Shown here: in pieces, positions 36,636 through 48,506 of the stretch
Layout: every line of letters starts with the position of its first letter
How positions within the stretch are numbered: the first letter of the stretch is position 1
DNA from: Pleodorina starrii
Taxonomy: Eukaryota > Chlorophyta > Chlorophyceae > Chlamydomonadales > Volvocaceae
Direction: 5' to 3'
DNA length: 64,000 nucleotides
Assembly (NCBI GenBank): GCA_030267565.1
Contig: BRXU01000001.1
Location: 8,376,001 to 8,440,000, forward strand
The notes under the pieces: model-generated
The model's input: the letters and a program-made list of their open reading frames with translations, nothing else
Database searches by the model: none
Told to the model about the DNA's origin: nothing
Translations under genes and position numbers: made by a program

Positions 36636-37939
36636 ATGAAGATGCTCCGCAAAGCTTGTTCTCAGTTTGCGACTGTCTTGGCGGGCGGAAGATGGCTTGC
36701 GGAGTCTGCCGCGCCCATCGCGGTTCGCGGCTGTGCCACCACCACCACCACTAGCTCTACTACGTCTGATACACAAGATAACAGGGCACAGATCTGGGTA
36801 GGCAACCTGCCGTTCAATGTCCATCCACGCGACGTTAGGGCACGGTTCACAGCTTATGGGGCCAGCCGCGTCTTCATGATGCGAGACAGGGAAACGCGGC
36901 GTAGTCGAGGGATGGCCCTCATCGTGGTTGACGCCGACAAGTGCAACAAGGTAAGCCCCGCACGACCAACTCCGGAAGCTCTGCTTACTGTACCGGCCCC
37001 AGCGCAAGCTTAGCCAGACCAAACTGTCTAACTTGACTGCATTTGCAACCACGGTACTCATGATTGTTGCACGACAGCGGCTGTGAAACTGTCCTGTCGT
37101 CTGAATTGGGAACTTGGAACTAGGCGGGAACGACTTAGCCAGGCCAGAATCAATGCTCCCCAGCTCGGGTAGCGCCGCCCCAGCTCACGCACCCTTTTGG
37201 GCGCGTGAAGCCCCCCTGTTTGCGGCTCTCACCTTGCAGCAACGTTTGCGCTCGAGTCAGAGTGCCAGCGGGCCCGCCATTGCACGGGGTTTAATTGAAA
37301 GGGTTCCGACAAGCCCGCGGCCGTCAGACAGCCGCTCTTTCCCAGGCGCCCGGGCCTCTTGCAAGTTGCGGGCCGGTGACTAAAGGGCAAGAAGCCGTGG
37401 AGCTTTCATGCTCGTATTCGTGCGGAAAGCCCACCTATCCGTCACGGCACTTCCGAAGCCAGCCTTTGCGCACGCTCATCCGTACACGCACCCTTGGCCT
37501 AGCCTCGTGCCCCCCGGTAACCTGGCCCGCCTCTCGCCGCCCCTGACCCCCACCCCAGGCGATCGCCGAGAACGATGGGACAGACTTCCAGGGCCGCATG
37601 TTGAAGGTCGCCATGTCGAACCGGCCCCCGCCTCCGTTGGTTGAGAATCCGGCCGCCACAGCGGCGCCGGCAGCCGCCGGAGCAGCCGCGGCGGCGTCCG
37701 CCAACCCCGCGGCCGCCAACCCCGCGGCCGCCAACCCCGCGGCCGCGGCCGCCAACCCCGCGGCGGCGGCCGCGCCTGCGGCTGCTGCCCCCGCTGCTGC
37801 TGCTGCCCCAGCGCCCACGGCAGACAAACCCGCGGAGAAGCCCGCGGGGAAGCCGGCCGAACCGGCGGCTCCATCATCCACGCCGACGCCGGAGAAGCCA
37901 GCGCCAAGCGGCGGGGCGTCTGACCCCGCCCGCGCATGA
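36636..37939 (+). CDS. Single-RRM RNA-binding protein, probably organelle-targeted
   Basis: Two exons (36636-36950, 37559-37939; phase 0) encode 231 residues. The first 40 or so are rich in Arg, Ala, Ser and Thr and poor in acidic residues (MKMLRKACSQFATVLAGGRW onward), like a mitochondrial or plastid presequence. One RRM follows: RNP2 IWVGNLPF, then a helix (VRARFTAYG), a degenerate RNP1 RRSRGMALIVV, and, across the intron, AIAENDGTDFQGRMLKVAMS, the usual last helix and strand. RNP1 lacks the usual aromatic residues, so RNA contacts may be altered. The C-terminal ~100 residues are Ala/Pro-rich with NPAAA repeats and Lys/Glu-containing PAEKP-like ends. A second in-frame ATG lies six bases downstream. 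Small organelle RRM proteins of this kind act in RNA stability or editing; the target here is unknown. Confidence 0.85.
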
Positions 37940-40900
37940 TCCTTCCCTTCCCTGCCCTGCCTGGGGCCCCAAGGAAAGGCAGCGCCTGGGGATCGATCGA
38001 CGCCGTGAGGAGGGAGGAGGGAGGAGCCCGCGTGCAGGGCTGGCGCCTCCGCCCCACTCCCCCTCTCCCTCCCCGGAACAGACGGGCCGGCCTACCTGGC
38101 GCTGGGCTCACCTGGCGCCGGGCGGCTCGGCCGTTACCGCGCTCTGCGCTGCGCTGCGCTGTCGCGTCTCTCTCATGCCTCTCGAACGGAGCCGCGTGGC
38201 GGCTCGCTGCATGATGCTGGCGCTGCCATCCGGTGCTGTTGGCGGCGGCGGCGGCGCCAACAGGAGCTGCAGGCGCTTGTGTTGACGGCGGCGGGTGGCG
38301 AAGGGTGATACACCCATGTAGGGTGTTGCTGTCGCTGGATGGACACTGACCGCTGTTACTGCGGTGGTATGTTGGGAGACCGTGACCCTGACGCGGCGGC
38401 TGGCTGGTGGTGGTGACGGCTGGCGGCGACGTGAACGGGGCCCTGACGGCCTGCCGCCCCGCTCCGCCCCGCCCTGCTGGTGCCAGGGGCGTCGATCGAT
38501 GCTGCGGTGGTATTGGCTGGCTGGCGGGGGGAGGTGTGGGGTTTACGTGGGGCGGGCGGGGGGGGGGTCAGATGGGAGCGGGAGGGCCCCCGGGCTCACT
38601 TGGACCGGTGGGCCCTATGCGCCCCTTTGGGGACATGGGGAGGGAAGCGGGGTTGCGGCGGCAGGGGGCTGCGAAGCCGCTATTGGCTATTTGGGCGTCG
38701 AGGCCTCTGTTGTGCAGCACCTTAGGGTTTTGCATTTGCAGCACCCAGAAGTTAAGGGGGTTTCTGCGGAGCACCGGTACGGACACGGGGGCTGTGTACG
38801 GTATGTCGGGGGTGTGGTAAATGTACGGCATGTCGTCCGCACGGCAAGGAAAAGCGGGCGGCGTTTGGACGGCTGTGTGGACCACTCGCGACGACAACGG
38901 CGGACTCTCTGCAGACAGAGCTCACAGGGCGCGGGGCGCGGGGCCGCATGTGCACCCAAGAGAGGGGAGCGCGGCCCGGCGGCCCCATATATGTATGGGT
39001 GGGTGGGTGGGTGCGGCTGCTGCCGTTTGACGCTCTCGCCAGCTCAGCTCGGCTCGGCTCGGCGGTTGCCCGCATGTCGCTGTTGGCTGCGTGCCGCTGC
39101 GGGCCCCCGCTCGCGAGCACGAATGGGAGGTCGTTGTTCGTTGGGAGTGCTGTTGTGGCCGCCCTGGTCAGCTGCAGGTGGGGACGCAGTGCGGGGCGTT
39201 GGGCGCAGCTGGCAGCCTGGATGGATGGAGGCCAGGGTTTGGTTTCTTTGGGTCGGACGGTGCAAGCGTACCGGCGACAGGCGGGCAGGCAGGCAGGCGG
39301 ACAGGCGGTGACTGCGGCGATGGGCGATGCGCAGCGGGATCGCGGCCAAGGTGCATGTGGGCTGGAGGCTGGAGGCTGGGGACTTTGGCGGGTTGGTCTT
39401 CTTCTTCGGTGGGGGCGGGGGGGATCGGGGGCAGTTCGCGGCCATTCTACGGCAACTGGCTGGATGAATGACACCCTGCTGCGCCGGCACTGTAAAACCT
39501 ACGGGATGTCCTGGCTTTGGCTTTGACTTTGGTTACCGGTATGGGCGACGGAGACGTGGTAAGCGCCATCAGCAGTCCTCATCATCGTCGGGTGCGTGCC
39601 ACCGCGCGGAAGTGAGTGAGTGAGTGAGTGAGTGGTTGGTCGGGGGCCGCGAGCGGCAGAGGATGTAACAGCTGCCCAGTCACTGGCTTTGGATCGGATT
39701 CGAATCGGATCGAATCGAATCGGATGGGATCGGATGGGTTTGGGGGAGCTGCCCGTCATGCTGGCTGGCTGGCATGTGTTTTGCCGATAGAGGAAAAAGG
39801 CGGAGCCCTACTTCACGACACCAGCAGTGTTTGTCCGGAAGATCAGGTAGCGACGAGGGGTGGGGGGCGGGGGTGCGGGGGGTAGGGGCAAGAGGAGGTA
39901 TAAGGAGAGGGAGGGCAAGGGGAGCGAGGTGGGGCAGCGGCGGGGTGCGGCGGTGGTGCATACCGGTAGGCACGGAGTGTGCGCTTGGAGAGTCACGCAG
40001 GGCGCAGGGCGCATAGAGGGGGAGGGGTGAAAGCGGGCAACTGAGCGCCTGGGGGAGAGACACGCGGTGTGTGGTCGGTGTTGGGGCGCAGGAGACAGCG
40101 ATAATGTGACTCCATGATGATGGCGGGCGGGTCCGTCGCAGGTCGCACCCTTAGGGTTGTACACCTTTTGGAAGTCTCGGTTTTGCTGCGTCGCCGGTCG
40201 GCCCGGAATTCGTAGTGACCTCTGCCGAGGGACCTTTTGGGGCTTTGGTAGGAAAATGATAAACATGAATCGACTTTTGGCGCGCCAAATTTGCGCACCG
40301 CGGAAGAGAGTTTTTGTGGAACAGCGGGCCCTTCGTACACCAAAGACTGCCACCCGCATCGCTGCCATCTACAAAAAATGAATTTCGAAAAGGAAAAATT
40401 AAGGCGCATAATGATTCCCCTGCAACACGCAGCTCGTTTACATGACGGACTCGTGGCTGAATTGGTTTTGTCAAAGTCGCAACTGATTGCACGGCACGGG
40501 AACGGCGGGCCTTCAAAAGCTTGCCTCCACTGGCTTGTGTGCTATTCCCTACACACTTATTCAATACTCATGGTAAACGTTTGTCCAACGCAGACGTGTT
40601 CATGACTTCAGACTTATCCTCTACTCCCGAAGCTCTCCAGCAGTCTCAGTAACAGCTCGCACGCAGACACGAAGACAGCGCCGTCGACGGAGCGCGCACA
40701 ACGCGCACTTGATTTCAAGTGACTTTGCGACATCACGAACCAACAGTTCGCGTCTTCAGCTCGAGGAGCCTTGTCCCGGCGTCATATGACATGGGTGAGC
40801 GAGGCCAATGGGTTTTGCCTTGCGTTGCGAGCCGCGGCCCGCAGCTTAACTCACCAAGCAATGTTTGTTATATATGACATGAGCTCCCTCGGACCTTCAA

Positions 40901-41062
40901 GCTCCAGATGCCTCCGAGGCTCTGCATCAGTTTTGAATGAACGCATCAGTCACGCATCTGCTGTGCGCCAACGCACATAAAGCGTTTAAATTTATATTTT
41001 AGTTATTAACATTGCCATCCATTGCATTTTGTGCTTGTTTCTTGACGTCATAAACCGCTCTG
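37940..41062. other. About 3.1 kb without a supportable gene
   Basis: This holds the 3' region of the RRM gene and the 5' region of the membrane-protein gene. It contains TGAG repeats at 39613-39632, GGATC/GAATC repeats at 39690-39735 and GGTGG runs. Two short open frames at 40254-40379 and 40378-40605 (+) lie in a less GC-biased stretch, but I recognise no family in them. Confidence 0.5.
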
Positions 41063-44000
41063 TTGAACTCCTCCGTCCCCGCCCAATCACCAAAACCGAC
41101 CGAAACGCTGGTGTCCCCTCCCTCGCGGTTCCAAATCGCTCTCCTCGCAGGTCTCAACGCATTAACAACATCACTTTGTGTCGTCTTTGTGGTGCTTGCG
41201 CGCTGCGGAAGCGCGTTTTACGGGTTACCTTATGGAGGCAGCTCGCTGCCACCAAGCTACATGCCACCAAGCTACCTGCCGACCTACCAACCCGGCTACT
41301 ACCCTCCTTCAGCACCGTATCCATCACCGCTGCCAAGCTCGCCGTTCCCGGACGCCTACCAGCCTTCCGCAGTTTTCACGGGTGTGGCCAGCTTCCTCGG
41401 CCCGGCTGCCTACTGCCAGGTGCGTGCAAATTCGTCGGTAGGGACGGGGGGAAGAAGACACTGAGTGGCAAATAAGGATTTGCATGGTTGGTTTTCTTCG
41501 TTGCCGGCCTTTTCCAGCGCGCCTAGAAGCCATAGACTCGGAAGGGCAGCGAGATGCAAATGAATCAAACATAAGTTTTGCGACTTGTCTGAACCACGGA
41601 CCGGAAATCCGCATAAGTGAGCACACATGCATTTGCTGTTGGCCTCGCTCGGATGGTCATTCGCAGTGGCCTTGGCGCGTTCTTTCAGGTACCCTAAAAC
41701 CCAACCCACTCGGCATTTCCGTCTCCCCGCGTCCCCGTTTTTGCGCCGCAGGGCTCTGCGCTTGATGGGTACGGCACGTACGACATGGCCACCTCGATGA
41801 GCGGCACCTTCAAGGCCGCGTCGACGCCTTCGGCTATCCAGGCAAGTACGACACATCCAACCAACCCTAGGGCTCAAACCCCGCGTCGTTTGTCGCACTA
41901 ACTCGTGATGCTGAACCGGCAAATCATTCGTGACTGACCTGCTGATTTGAAACGCGCCCGCGCCCCCCCGCCCATTTTTGCACGCCGCAGGTGTTTGTGG
42001 TGGTTGGCGGCTCAGGTCTGCCTTGTGCAGATGAGTTCACTGGTCTCCCGCTACCCTTCGCCGTCGCCGGTGTTGTGGACGAGGGCTCGGAGCGCTTCGC
42101 CGTTGCGTCGCCTGTGACGAGGCTCTTGCAGTATGTTACGTCGACCAAGTTGCAGGACGAGAACAATGTCAAGGCGGCCTACAGCTTTGTCGGCGTTGAT
42201 GCGAGCAACGGCCCTACAGGCAGTCTGGCTGCGATCAAGTCGAGCACCGCTGCGATTCGGTAAGAAAATAAAGCGACCGTTTTGTATATGTTTCGTATAT
42301 GACGCGCGATGGATTTGTGCGTGCATGCAATATAATACAAATTTCGCGTGCGAACGAGGGTGGACGTTTCCCGAGGATCCTGCCTTTTTGACGCTCGTTG
42401 CGTGAATGGATGTTTGAATGGATCTTTTGCGCACTTACGAAATAATGTTTTCCTCTAAGGATTGCATATCCCGCCGCGAAAAGAAATTGGATGACGAAAC
42501 GAAATCACATTAGTTGCCGCTCCCCGCGCCGGCGCCTCGCCAGCCCCACCTCCCGGCCCGACCAACCCCCCCGCCCTCCCACTTGCCATGTATGTAGGCG
42601 CACGGGCATCAAGATGGTCTTCGCCGACGCCTCCCTCGTATCCCTGGTGATTACGGCCGTCTCGACCCTCGCCGCCTTCCCCACCGGCACCCTGCCCAAG
42701 TGTACGACGGAAGACGCGCTCGTCGCGGCGGTGTACGGCACCATTGGCGCGCGGGTGGCCGCATCGTCGTCGGGCTTCATTGCCCTGGACGGCTCGTCAC
42801 TCTTTACCGACGTTGTCTCGGCGGCGGCGAAGGACCGTTGCGGCGCCGTGCCGCAAACGATTTCCAGCGAACTTGTCCAAAATCTGCTGCTGGCCCAGGG
42901 GTCGCTCCTCTACCAAACGGCTCAGCGGGAGCTTTCTACGACTGCCACGTTGATTGCGGAGCTTACTGCCATGCCTCTGGAAGCCCTGTCGGTGGCGTCG
43001 CGCGTTTTGTACGTGTTGCAGTCGAGGGCGGCTTCGGCGATGGCGGGTTTGGACGGCAATCCCCAGGCGGTACAGGAGCTTCTGGCCGGTGAGTGAGTGG
43101 GTGTTGGACGAGCCCGGGAAGGACGTGGGCGGGGCCGTGGTGCTGGTGTTCACATGTGTGTGTGTGGTGTGAGGGCGCGACCTGCGCGGAGGGCGAGTGG
43201 CCACTGGTCGGGCGAGGAGCAGCTGGTCTCTGAGAAGCTCAGCGGGTCGCTCGATTGTCGGGTGACGGGTATTTTTCGCTCACAAGCCCTCTCCTCCTTC
43301 CTTTTGCCTTTGCCTTTGCCTTTTTCTTGTGTTTGTTTTAGATTGGGCGAACTCCCTGGAGTGGGCCCCCGTCAGTCTAGACCGGATGGCCAAGGCCCTG
43401 GGTATGGACTCGGTGCCACCCGCCCTGAATGTCAAGATCGCCGCACGGGCTGCCGGACCTCTGACGCAGTGCAAGGTGGGTGAGCGGTGTTTCGATTCGA
43501 TTATTTGATGGGAGGTGGCGGGGGCGATTTGTGAATTGTGTTGCGTGTTGCGTTTTCAAATGGGGCCGGTTTCTGGGCGGGATCTGAAAGGGGGAGGGAG
43601 GCTGGAAACGGCTTTGGTGCTCTCTGACGGGGCGGGCACCTGTCAGGGATTTGGCCGGGGACAGGCGCGCGTGTGTGTGCGTGTATGTGTGTGTATGTAC
43701 GGCAATCCGACAATTGTGTGCGCCGCCGCCACTGCTGCCATTGCCTGCCACCGGCGGTTGCCGTCGTCGTCCGCTGCTGTTGCAGGTTGCTGTGAATGAT
43801 ATGTACCAGATGTCGACGACTCAGGCCGTGACGGACAGCAAGGGAGCGGCGATTCTCCAAAACGTCATGGGCCCACTGGTGGGTCTGGACGCCCGGGAGT
43901 CTGGGTTGTTCTGCGTGACGGCGTGCGGCGATTGGCCCCCTCTGCCTTTTTGGGGGGACCCGCGAAGCCGCTTGATGGTCTCCTCCTGGGGCCCTGGGGC

Positions 44001-46280
44001 CGTGGTGGGTGGGTGCTTTGCGAAGCCCTTTTGCATTGGGGTGCACTTTGGGTTACGGTATTGCTGTTTCCAAACTAGGCGCGGCCCTGGACCAATCCCT
44101 CCGTCTCTGTCCTCCCCCTTTTGCCCCCCGTTGCGCAGGTTGCGGTCCCCCCGGGCTGCCGCGACGCTGTCCTGTCGACCTCTAGGACCACCGTTACCAA
44201 CAGCTATCCGCTGGTAGCGCTGACTCCACTGGACACAGAGAATGCAGTTGTGGACGCCGTCGCGGTCCTCACCACGGCGGTCTTCCTCGCCAACGCCGCC
44301 ACGGCGCCCACTGTCGAGGCCCGGCACATCAGCGCGGACGACTACCGGGCCGTGTACAGCTTTTTTGGCGTGGGGCGCTCGGGCAAGGGCGACGCTCTGC
44401 CCTCTGGAGCCGACTTTGTGCGTCAGAACTGGCCGTCTGCGTCGCCCGTTGGCGCCCGGGCTTTCATGATCAACCTGCAGCTCCAGGCGCTGCTCGGTCC
44501 GCTGAGCGGCTTTGTTTCGGGTAGGTTGGGCAGAGGCCGGGTCGGAAGAAGGCGGGTCTGCAATGGATGACTGGGGGGATGTGGACGTGTGTGTGACCAG
44601 CAGAGTAACTCTGACGTCCGGCGCGCTTTGCAGCCACCACCACCACCACCACCACCACCACCACCACCACCACCATCAGCTCACGCTTTGCAATTGCAAA
44701 ACCCCACTTCAGGCATCTGCCCGCATCGCTCCCTCTCCCGCCCTTGGTCTCTCGCTCGCTCGCTCGCCCGCCCAACACCCATTCCGCCCCCATTTTCGCT
44801 GCTGCCTGGCTGGGTGACCATCCCCTCAGGCCTCTTGGGTGGCAGTCAATCGACCGACAGCGTCGCCCACGAATTCGTGAGCCTCCTCGCCCGGGATCTT
44901 CTCTCCGGTAACCTCTCTGCCGCGGACTCTGCCTACATGGATCAGCTGATGGGGGGGTACTACCGCTCGGCGACTCCCTCTGGGGGATCCGCCGCGGCAC
45001 CGACCCGGCGCCACCACCACCGTCGACTGGCCGGCACGGGGCAACCGCTCAGCGCCGACGAGGTGCGTGCTCTTCTGGGTTTTCCCGTCTGGGGATGCCG
45101 TATTGTGCCGTACGTGAATCGAAAAGGAGGGATTCGGGGATGACCTTGTTGTGTCACCACCACCACCACCCTCGCCGCCGCCCTTCCCCGCCGGAGCTCT
45201 CTAACCGTTACCCTATCTCCCCTCTGCGCGATGCCGCTCCCCACCACCACCACCTCCCCGCAGATGTCGTCTCTATTGAGCGTCGTTGCGTCGACTGTCG
45301 CGGGCAGCTCGGCCCTCCTGACGGCGTTGGATCAACAAGTGGTGGCGGCGGCGGAGTCTGGCAGTGCCCTGAACCTCGCCGGCATTTACCTGAATGCAGC
45401 CCAGATTGCGTCTGTGCAACAGACGTCGATGGCGCCGGCGTTGAGCCAGATGGCGGCGGCGGCGGCCGCGGGTGACTTGAGCGCCCTGCAGTCTCTGATG
45501 GCGTCGTTTCAATCTGAGTTTTCGGGAGCGAATCTGCTGGCGCGAGTTCAGGCGGCGGAGATTGACGCCTCAGCCTTGGCGGGAATGCTGTCTGGCGGAA
45601 ACGCGACGGCGACGACGGAGAGCGGCTCTAGCAGTGGCGGCAGCAGCGGAAGCGGAAGCGGAAGCGGCAGTGGCAGTGGCGGCAGCGGCGGCAGCGGCGG
45701 CAGCGCCGGCAGCGGCGGCAGCGCCGGCAAGAAGAAGGGAAACACTGCAGTGGTGGTTGGCTGTGTGGTGGGGGCCCTCGGCGGGGTCGCGGTGGTGGCG
45801 GGGACAGCGCTAATTGTCTACAAGGTGAAGCAGGCGCGCAGCCGACAACACGTCTCCCCGCGGGGAAGTCGCCGGTTCGATTCCCAGGAGCCGCAGCAGC
45901 TGGAAGGAGGCTATGATGCCGAGGCTGGCGCCGGCGTTGTGGCGATGGGCGCTGCCAGTTTGCCGCCGGTGCCGTCAGCCGTGACCATGCCGATGCCGCA
46001 GACGGTGGGGGCGTTTGCGCCGCCGCCGCCGGCTGAGCCGCTGCCGCCGTCGGGCCCCGCGCCGCTACCTCACTCGGTTGTGACGGCTTCGGAGCCGGGC
46101 ACGCCAGAAGCGACGCAGGCTGCGCCGGCCGCGCCCGAGGCGGCGGCACTGGCACCGACACCGGAGGCGGTGGCGCTGGCACCGACGCCGGCGCCAGCGG
46201 CGGCGGCGCCGGTTTCGTGGCCGTCGCTGGCCCCCCCGGCGCCGGCGGCCCCTGTCCCTGTGATAGCGCCGATTGTCTAG
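41063..46280 (+). CDS. Unrecognised single-pass membrane protein with duplicated ectodomain
   Basis: Nine exons (41063-41419, 41752-41841, 41991-42259, 42598-43088, 43342-43475, 43786-43878, 44139-44520, 44830-45062, 45264-46280) encode 1,021 residues in consistent phase. A hydrophobic stretch (about 24-46) looks like a signal peptide or anchor and is followed by a Tyr/Pro-rich segment. The ectodomain appears to hold two related units: exons 2-5 (about 120-447) and exons 6-9 (about 448-800). Shared marks are AAYSFVGVDAS versus AVYSFFGVGRS, and DMATSM versus YQMSTT. A Ser/Gly linker with repeated GS/GGS precedes KKKGN and a transmembrane helix at about 844-869 (TAVVVGCVVGALGGVAVV onward), then a basic stop-transfer VYKVKQARSR and a Pro/Ala-rich tail. 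I do not recognise the ectodomain family. Topology suggests a type I cell-surface protein. The intron after exon 2 begins with GC. Confidence 0.8.
44634..44676. repeat. (CAC)n trinucleotide repeat in intron
   Basis: About fourteen CAC/CCA units lie in the intron between the exons 44139-44520 and 44830-45062 of the membrane-protein gene. Confidence 0.9.
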
Positions 46281-48506
46281 AGACACATGCGTAGCGTGAT
46301 TGAGCCTCTGCCTGGCCAGCCCGCGGCGGCTTGGGTCAATCCCTGCCTGTCTGGCTGGTTTGGCTTTTATGGCCGTTTGCGGTGCTGTGCGGCGTGGGGG
46401 CAGGTTTGTTTCTGTACAGATATGAGGAAGCATACATGGTCAGGCCGGTGGGCTGAGACAGCTGCATGGGGGGTATGACAAAGTTAAGCGGACTCGGGTC
46501 ATGGATGTTTGGGTTAGGGAAGGCGGTGTGAGTGGGCGGGGAGCAAGATTCCAGTGATCTTTTTCCTTTCACATGTCGGGCCCGTTTGGGCGCGCAATCC
46601 GGTATGCCTTGTTTCATAGGCTCGATCATTGCGACTTAACAAGGAGTTATGGAGTAAAGAGGATGCGGCTGTGCGTGTGGATCGCAGCCTTGGCGACTAT
46701 AGCATATAAGTTATGCGGCATGACTAATGGTACCGGCCGGCGCGAAGTTCCGAGGACCGGAACAGAGCTCCTGAGCCGTCTTGCATAAATTCAATCGTTC
46801 GACTATATGGTCTCTTACACTGGTGCTGACTTTTTATGGTGATGCATCTGTATGTTGCGTCCCGTCGTCGTGCATGGTCGTCAACACGCGTCAACCGTGA
46901 ACGCAGCGTGGAAAGTGGCTCGCCAATGGATATTTACCGGGCGCTAACTACATCAGTGTTATATATTTTTAACTATGATCATAAAAGTTACCTTGGCTAT
47001 CATCGTAGGTCCTTGAACGCAAGCTGGGATGGCTTGCTGGAGTCAAGGCATCCTTTTTTTCCTAGGCATGCTGATGGGCCGCCAGCCCCTTTGGTAACTT
47101 TGCCCTGGTACATCAACTGATAATATTAACGCGGTGTTTTGCGTACACCGGCTTAGATTTTACTGGTAGCGGCTCGATTCGATTGGACTCGGGCCACCCA
47201 CCGGGACTCGGGACTAGCCGCGGGCTTGCGGCTTTCGCCTTCAACGCCTGGGACGGCGTGTCATTGCTCGTGGCTGTTCGGAGGTGAATGCACTCCCGCG
47301 CACTAGACTGTACACGGCGGCCAAGGCGGCAATTGTCTGGTGCTGCCGGAGGGGCCGTCTAGAGCAGCTCGCAGCGAACCCACAACGCGCGATGGGGCGT
47401 CTCCTTAGGCACGTGAGGACTGCACAAGTCCCGACTCCGGGACCCCCCTTTGGGATGCTTCTGTGTTTAGACGCACGCACAGATTTACATGGAGCGAGAG
47501 AGGCGAGCACACTGGCCGTCGAGCCGATGAGCTGTGCGTGCAGCCATGTGGCCGCTTGGAACCTTTTTTCGGCGCCGAAATGCGCTGAGAGGTGTGAGGT
47601 GTGTGTGTGTAAAGATTCCTGCTTCAATCACTTTTCGCCCTACTGGTACCTTCCCGAGTCGGTCTCGTCAGTCCACACGGGCCCACTGGCACCCGCACAG
47701 GTATCCGTGCAGCCAGCTCTTGAGAGACGGCAGCCGGCCAGAGGAGCCGCAGTCGTACTACTGGACGAACCGCTTTACAGTGCAGGGTTCCCAAAGCGAC
47801 CCCACATGCGCAGCTCCGCACCTTCACTACCCGGCAGCGCTGCGGGGGGCCGAAGCCCGATCCGGCCGCGGAAGGCGGAACCGGGCGGCACCAGGGAGGG
47901 GGAGAGAGAGAGACACACACGGGTCGTGTCTCGTGTCTCACGACCCGGAACAGTCCCACGTCTTGGGGGCATCAGCCCCCCTTCTGTGACAAAGATGGGA
48001 TGGTCACTCGCCGCACAAGTCACAACCTCCAGTCCCCAAAGCACGTGTGTTACAACCTCACTCACAACATACACACACACACTCTCTCACACACACACAC
48101 ATTTACACACTCACACACTCACACCCACACAGTCCACGGCACTGGCGAACATGCAGCAGCAGCAGCGGAGGCGGAGGGAGGGAGGAGGCGGAGCCATGCA
48201 GCGCCGCGCTCGCCCGCCCTCCTGCCCGACCACTCTCCCACGCGCTCCCCCTCCACCCCTCCCAGACCACCCACCGAACGCCCTCCGTGCGGCGCAAACA
48301 GCCGCCTAACCCCCTCCCCTCTTCCCTCGAGCATCCCCGCCCCCTCCTCCTCCTCCTCCTCCTCCTCCTTCTCCAGTCTCCAGTCTTCAACTCCCGCTGC
48401 TGCTCTTTGTCCACACGCCTATGTCGCATTCACACGGCTCGAAAAGAGATCCTTGCGGCCACTCGGTTGGTTGGTTGGTTGATTGGTTGGTTGGTTGGTT
48501 GTTGCG
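46281..48506. other. Convergent 3' regions; no firm gene
   Basis: The membrane-protein gene (+) and the DUF819 gene (-) converge here. The part 46560-47200 is AT-richer. A long plus-strand open frame at 47284-48309 contains plausible-looking residues near 47640-47830 but has no known motif and runs into CA repeats (48061-48128), so I do not call it. Confidence 0.45.
48050..48054 (-). terminator. Candidate polyadenylation word TGTAA for DUF819 gene
   Basis: TTACA on the plus strand (TGTAA on the gene strand) lies about 455 bp after the stop. A second copy at 48103-48107 is closer. Both are inside or beside a CA-rich tract, which raises the chance of coincidence. Confidence 0.35.

Noticed and set aside
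40254..40379. Small basic open frame of 42 residues
   Set aside because: It has a plausible composition but no known family, no intron partner and no clear promoter context, so it stays only a note.
45865..45885. GGTTCGATTCC, a tRNA B-box-like sequence
   Set aside because: It lies in the coding exon of the membrane protein (RRFDS), with no A-box or pairing acceptor arms around it.
47284..48309. 341-residue plus-strand open frame
   Set aside because: It has no motif and no splice partner, ends in CA repeats, and lies in the expected 3' region of the DUF819 gene.
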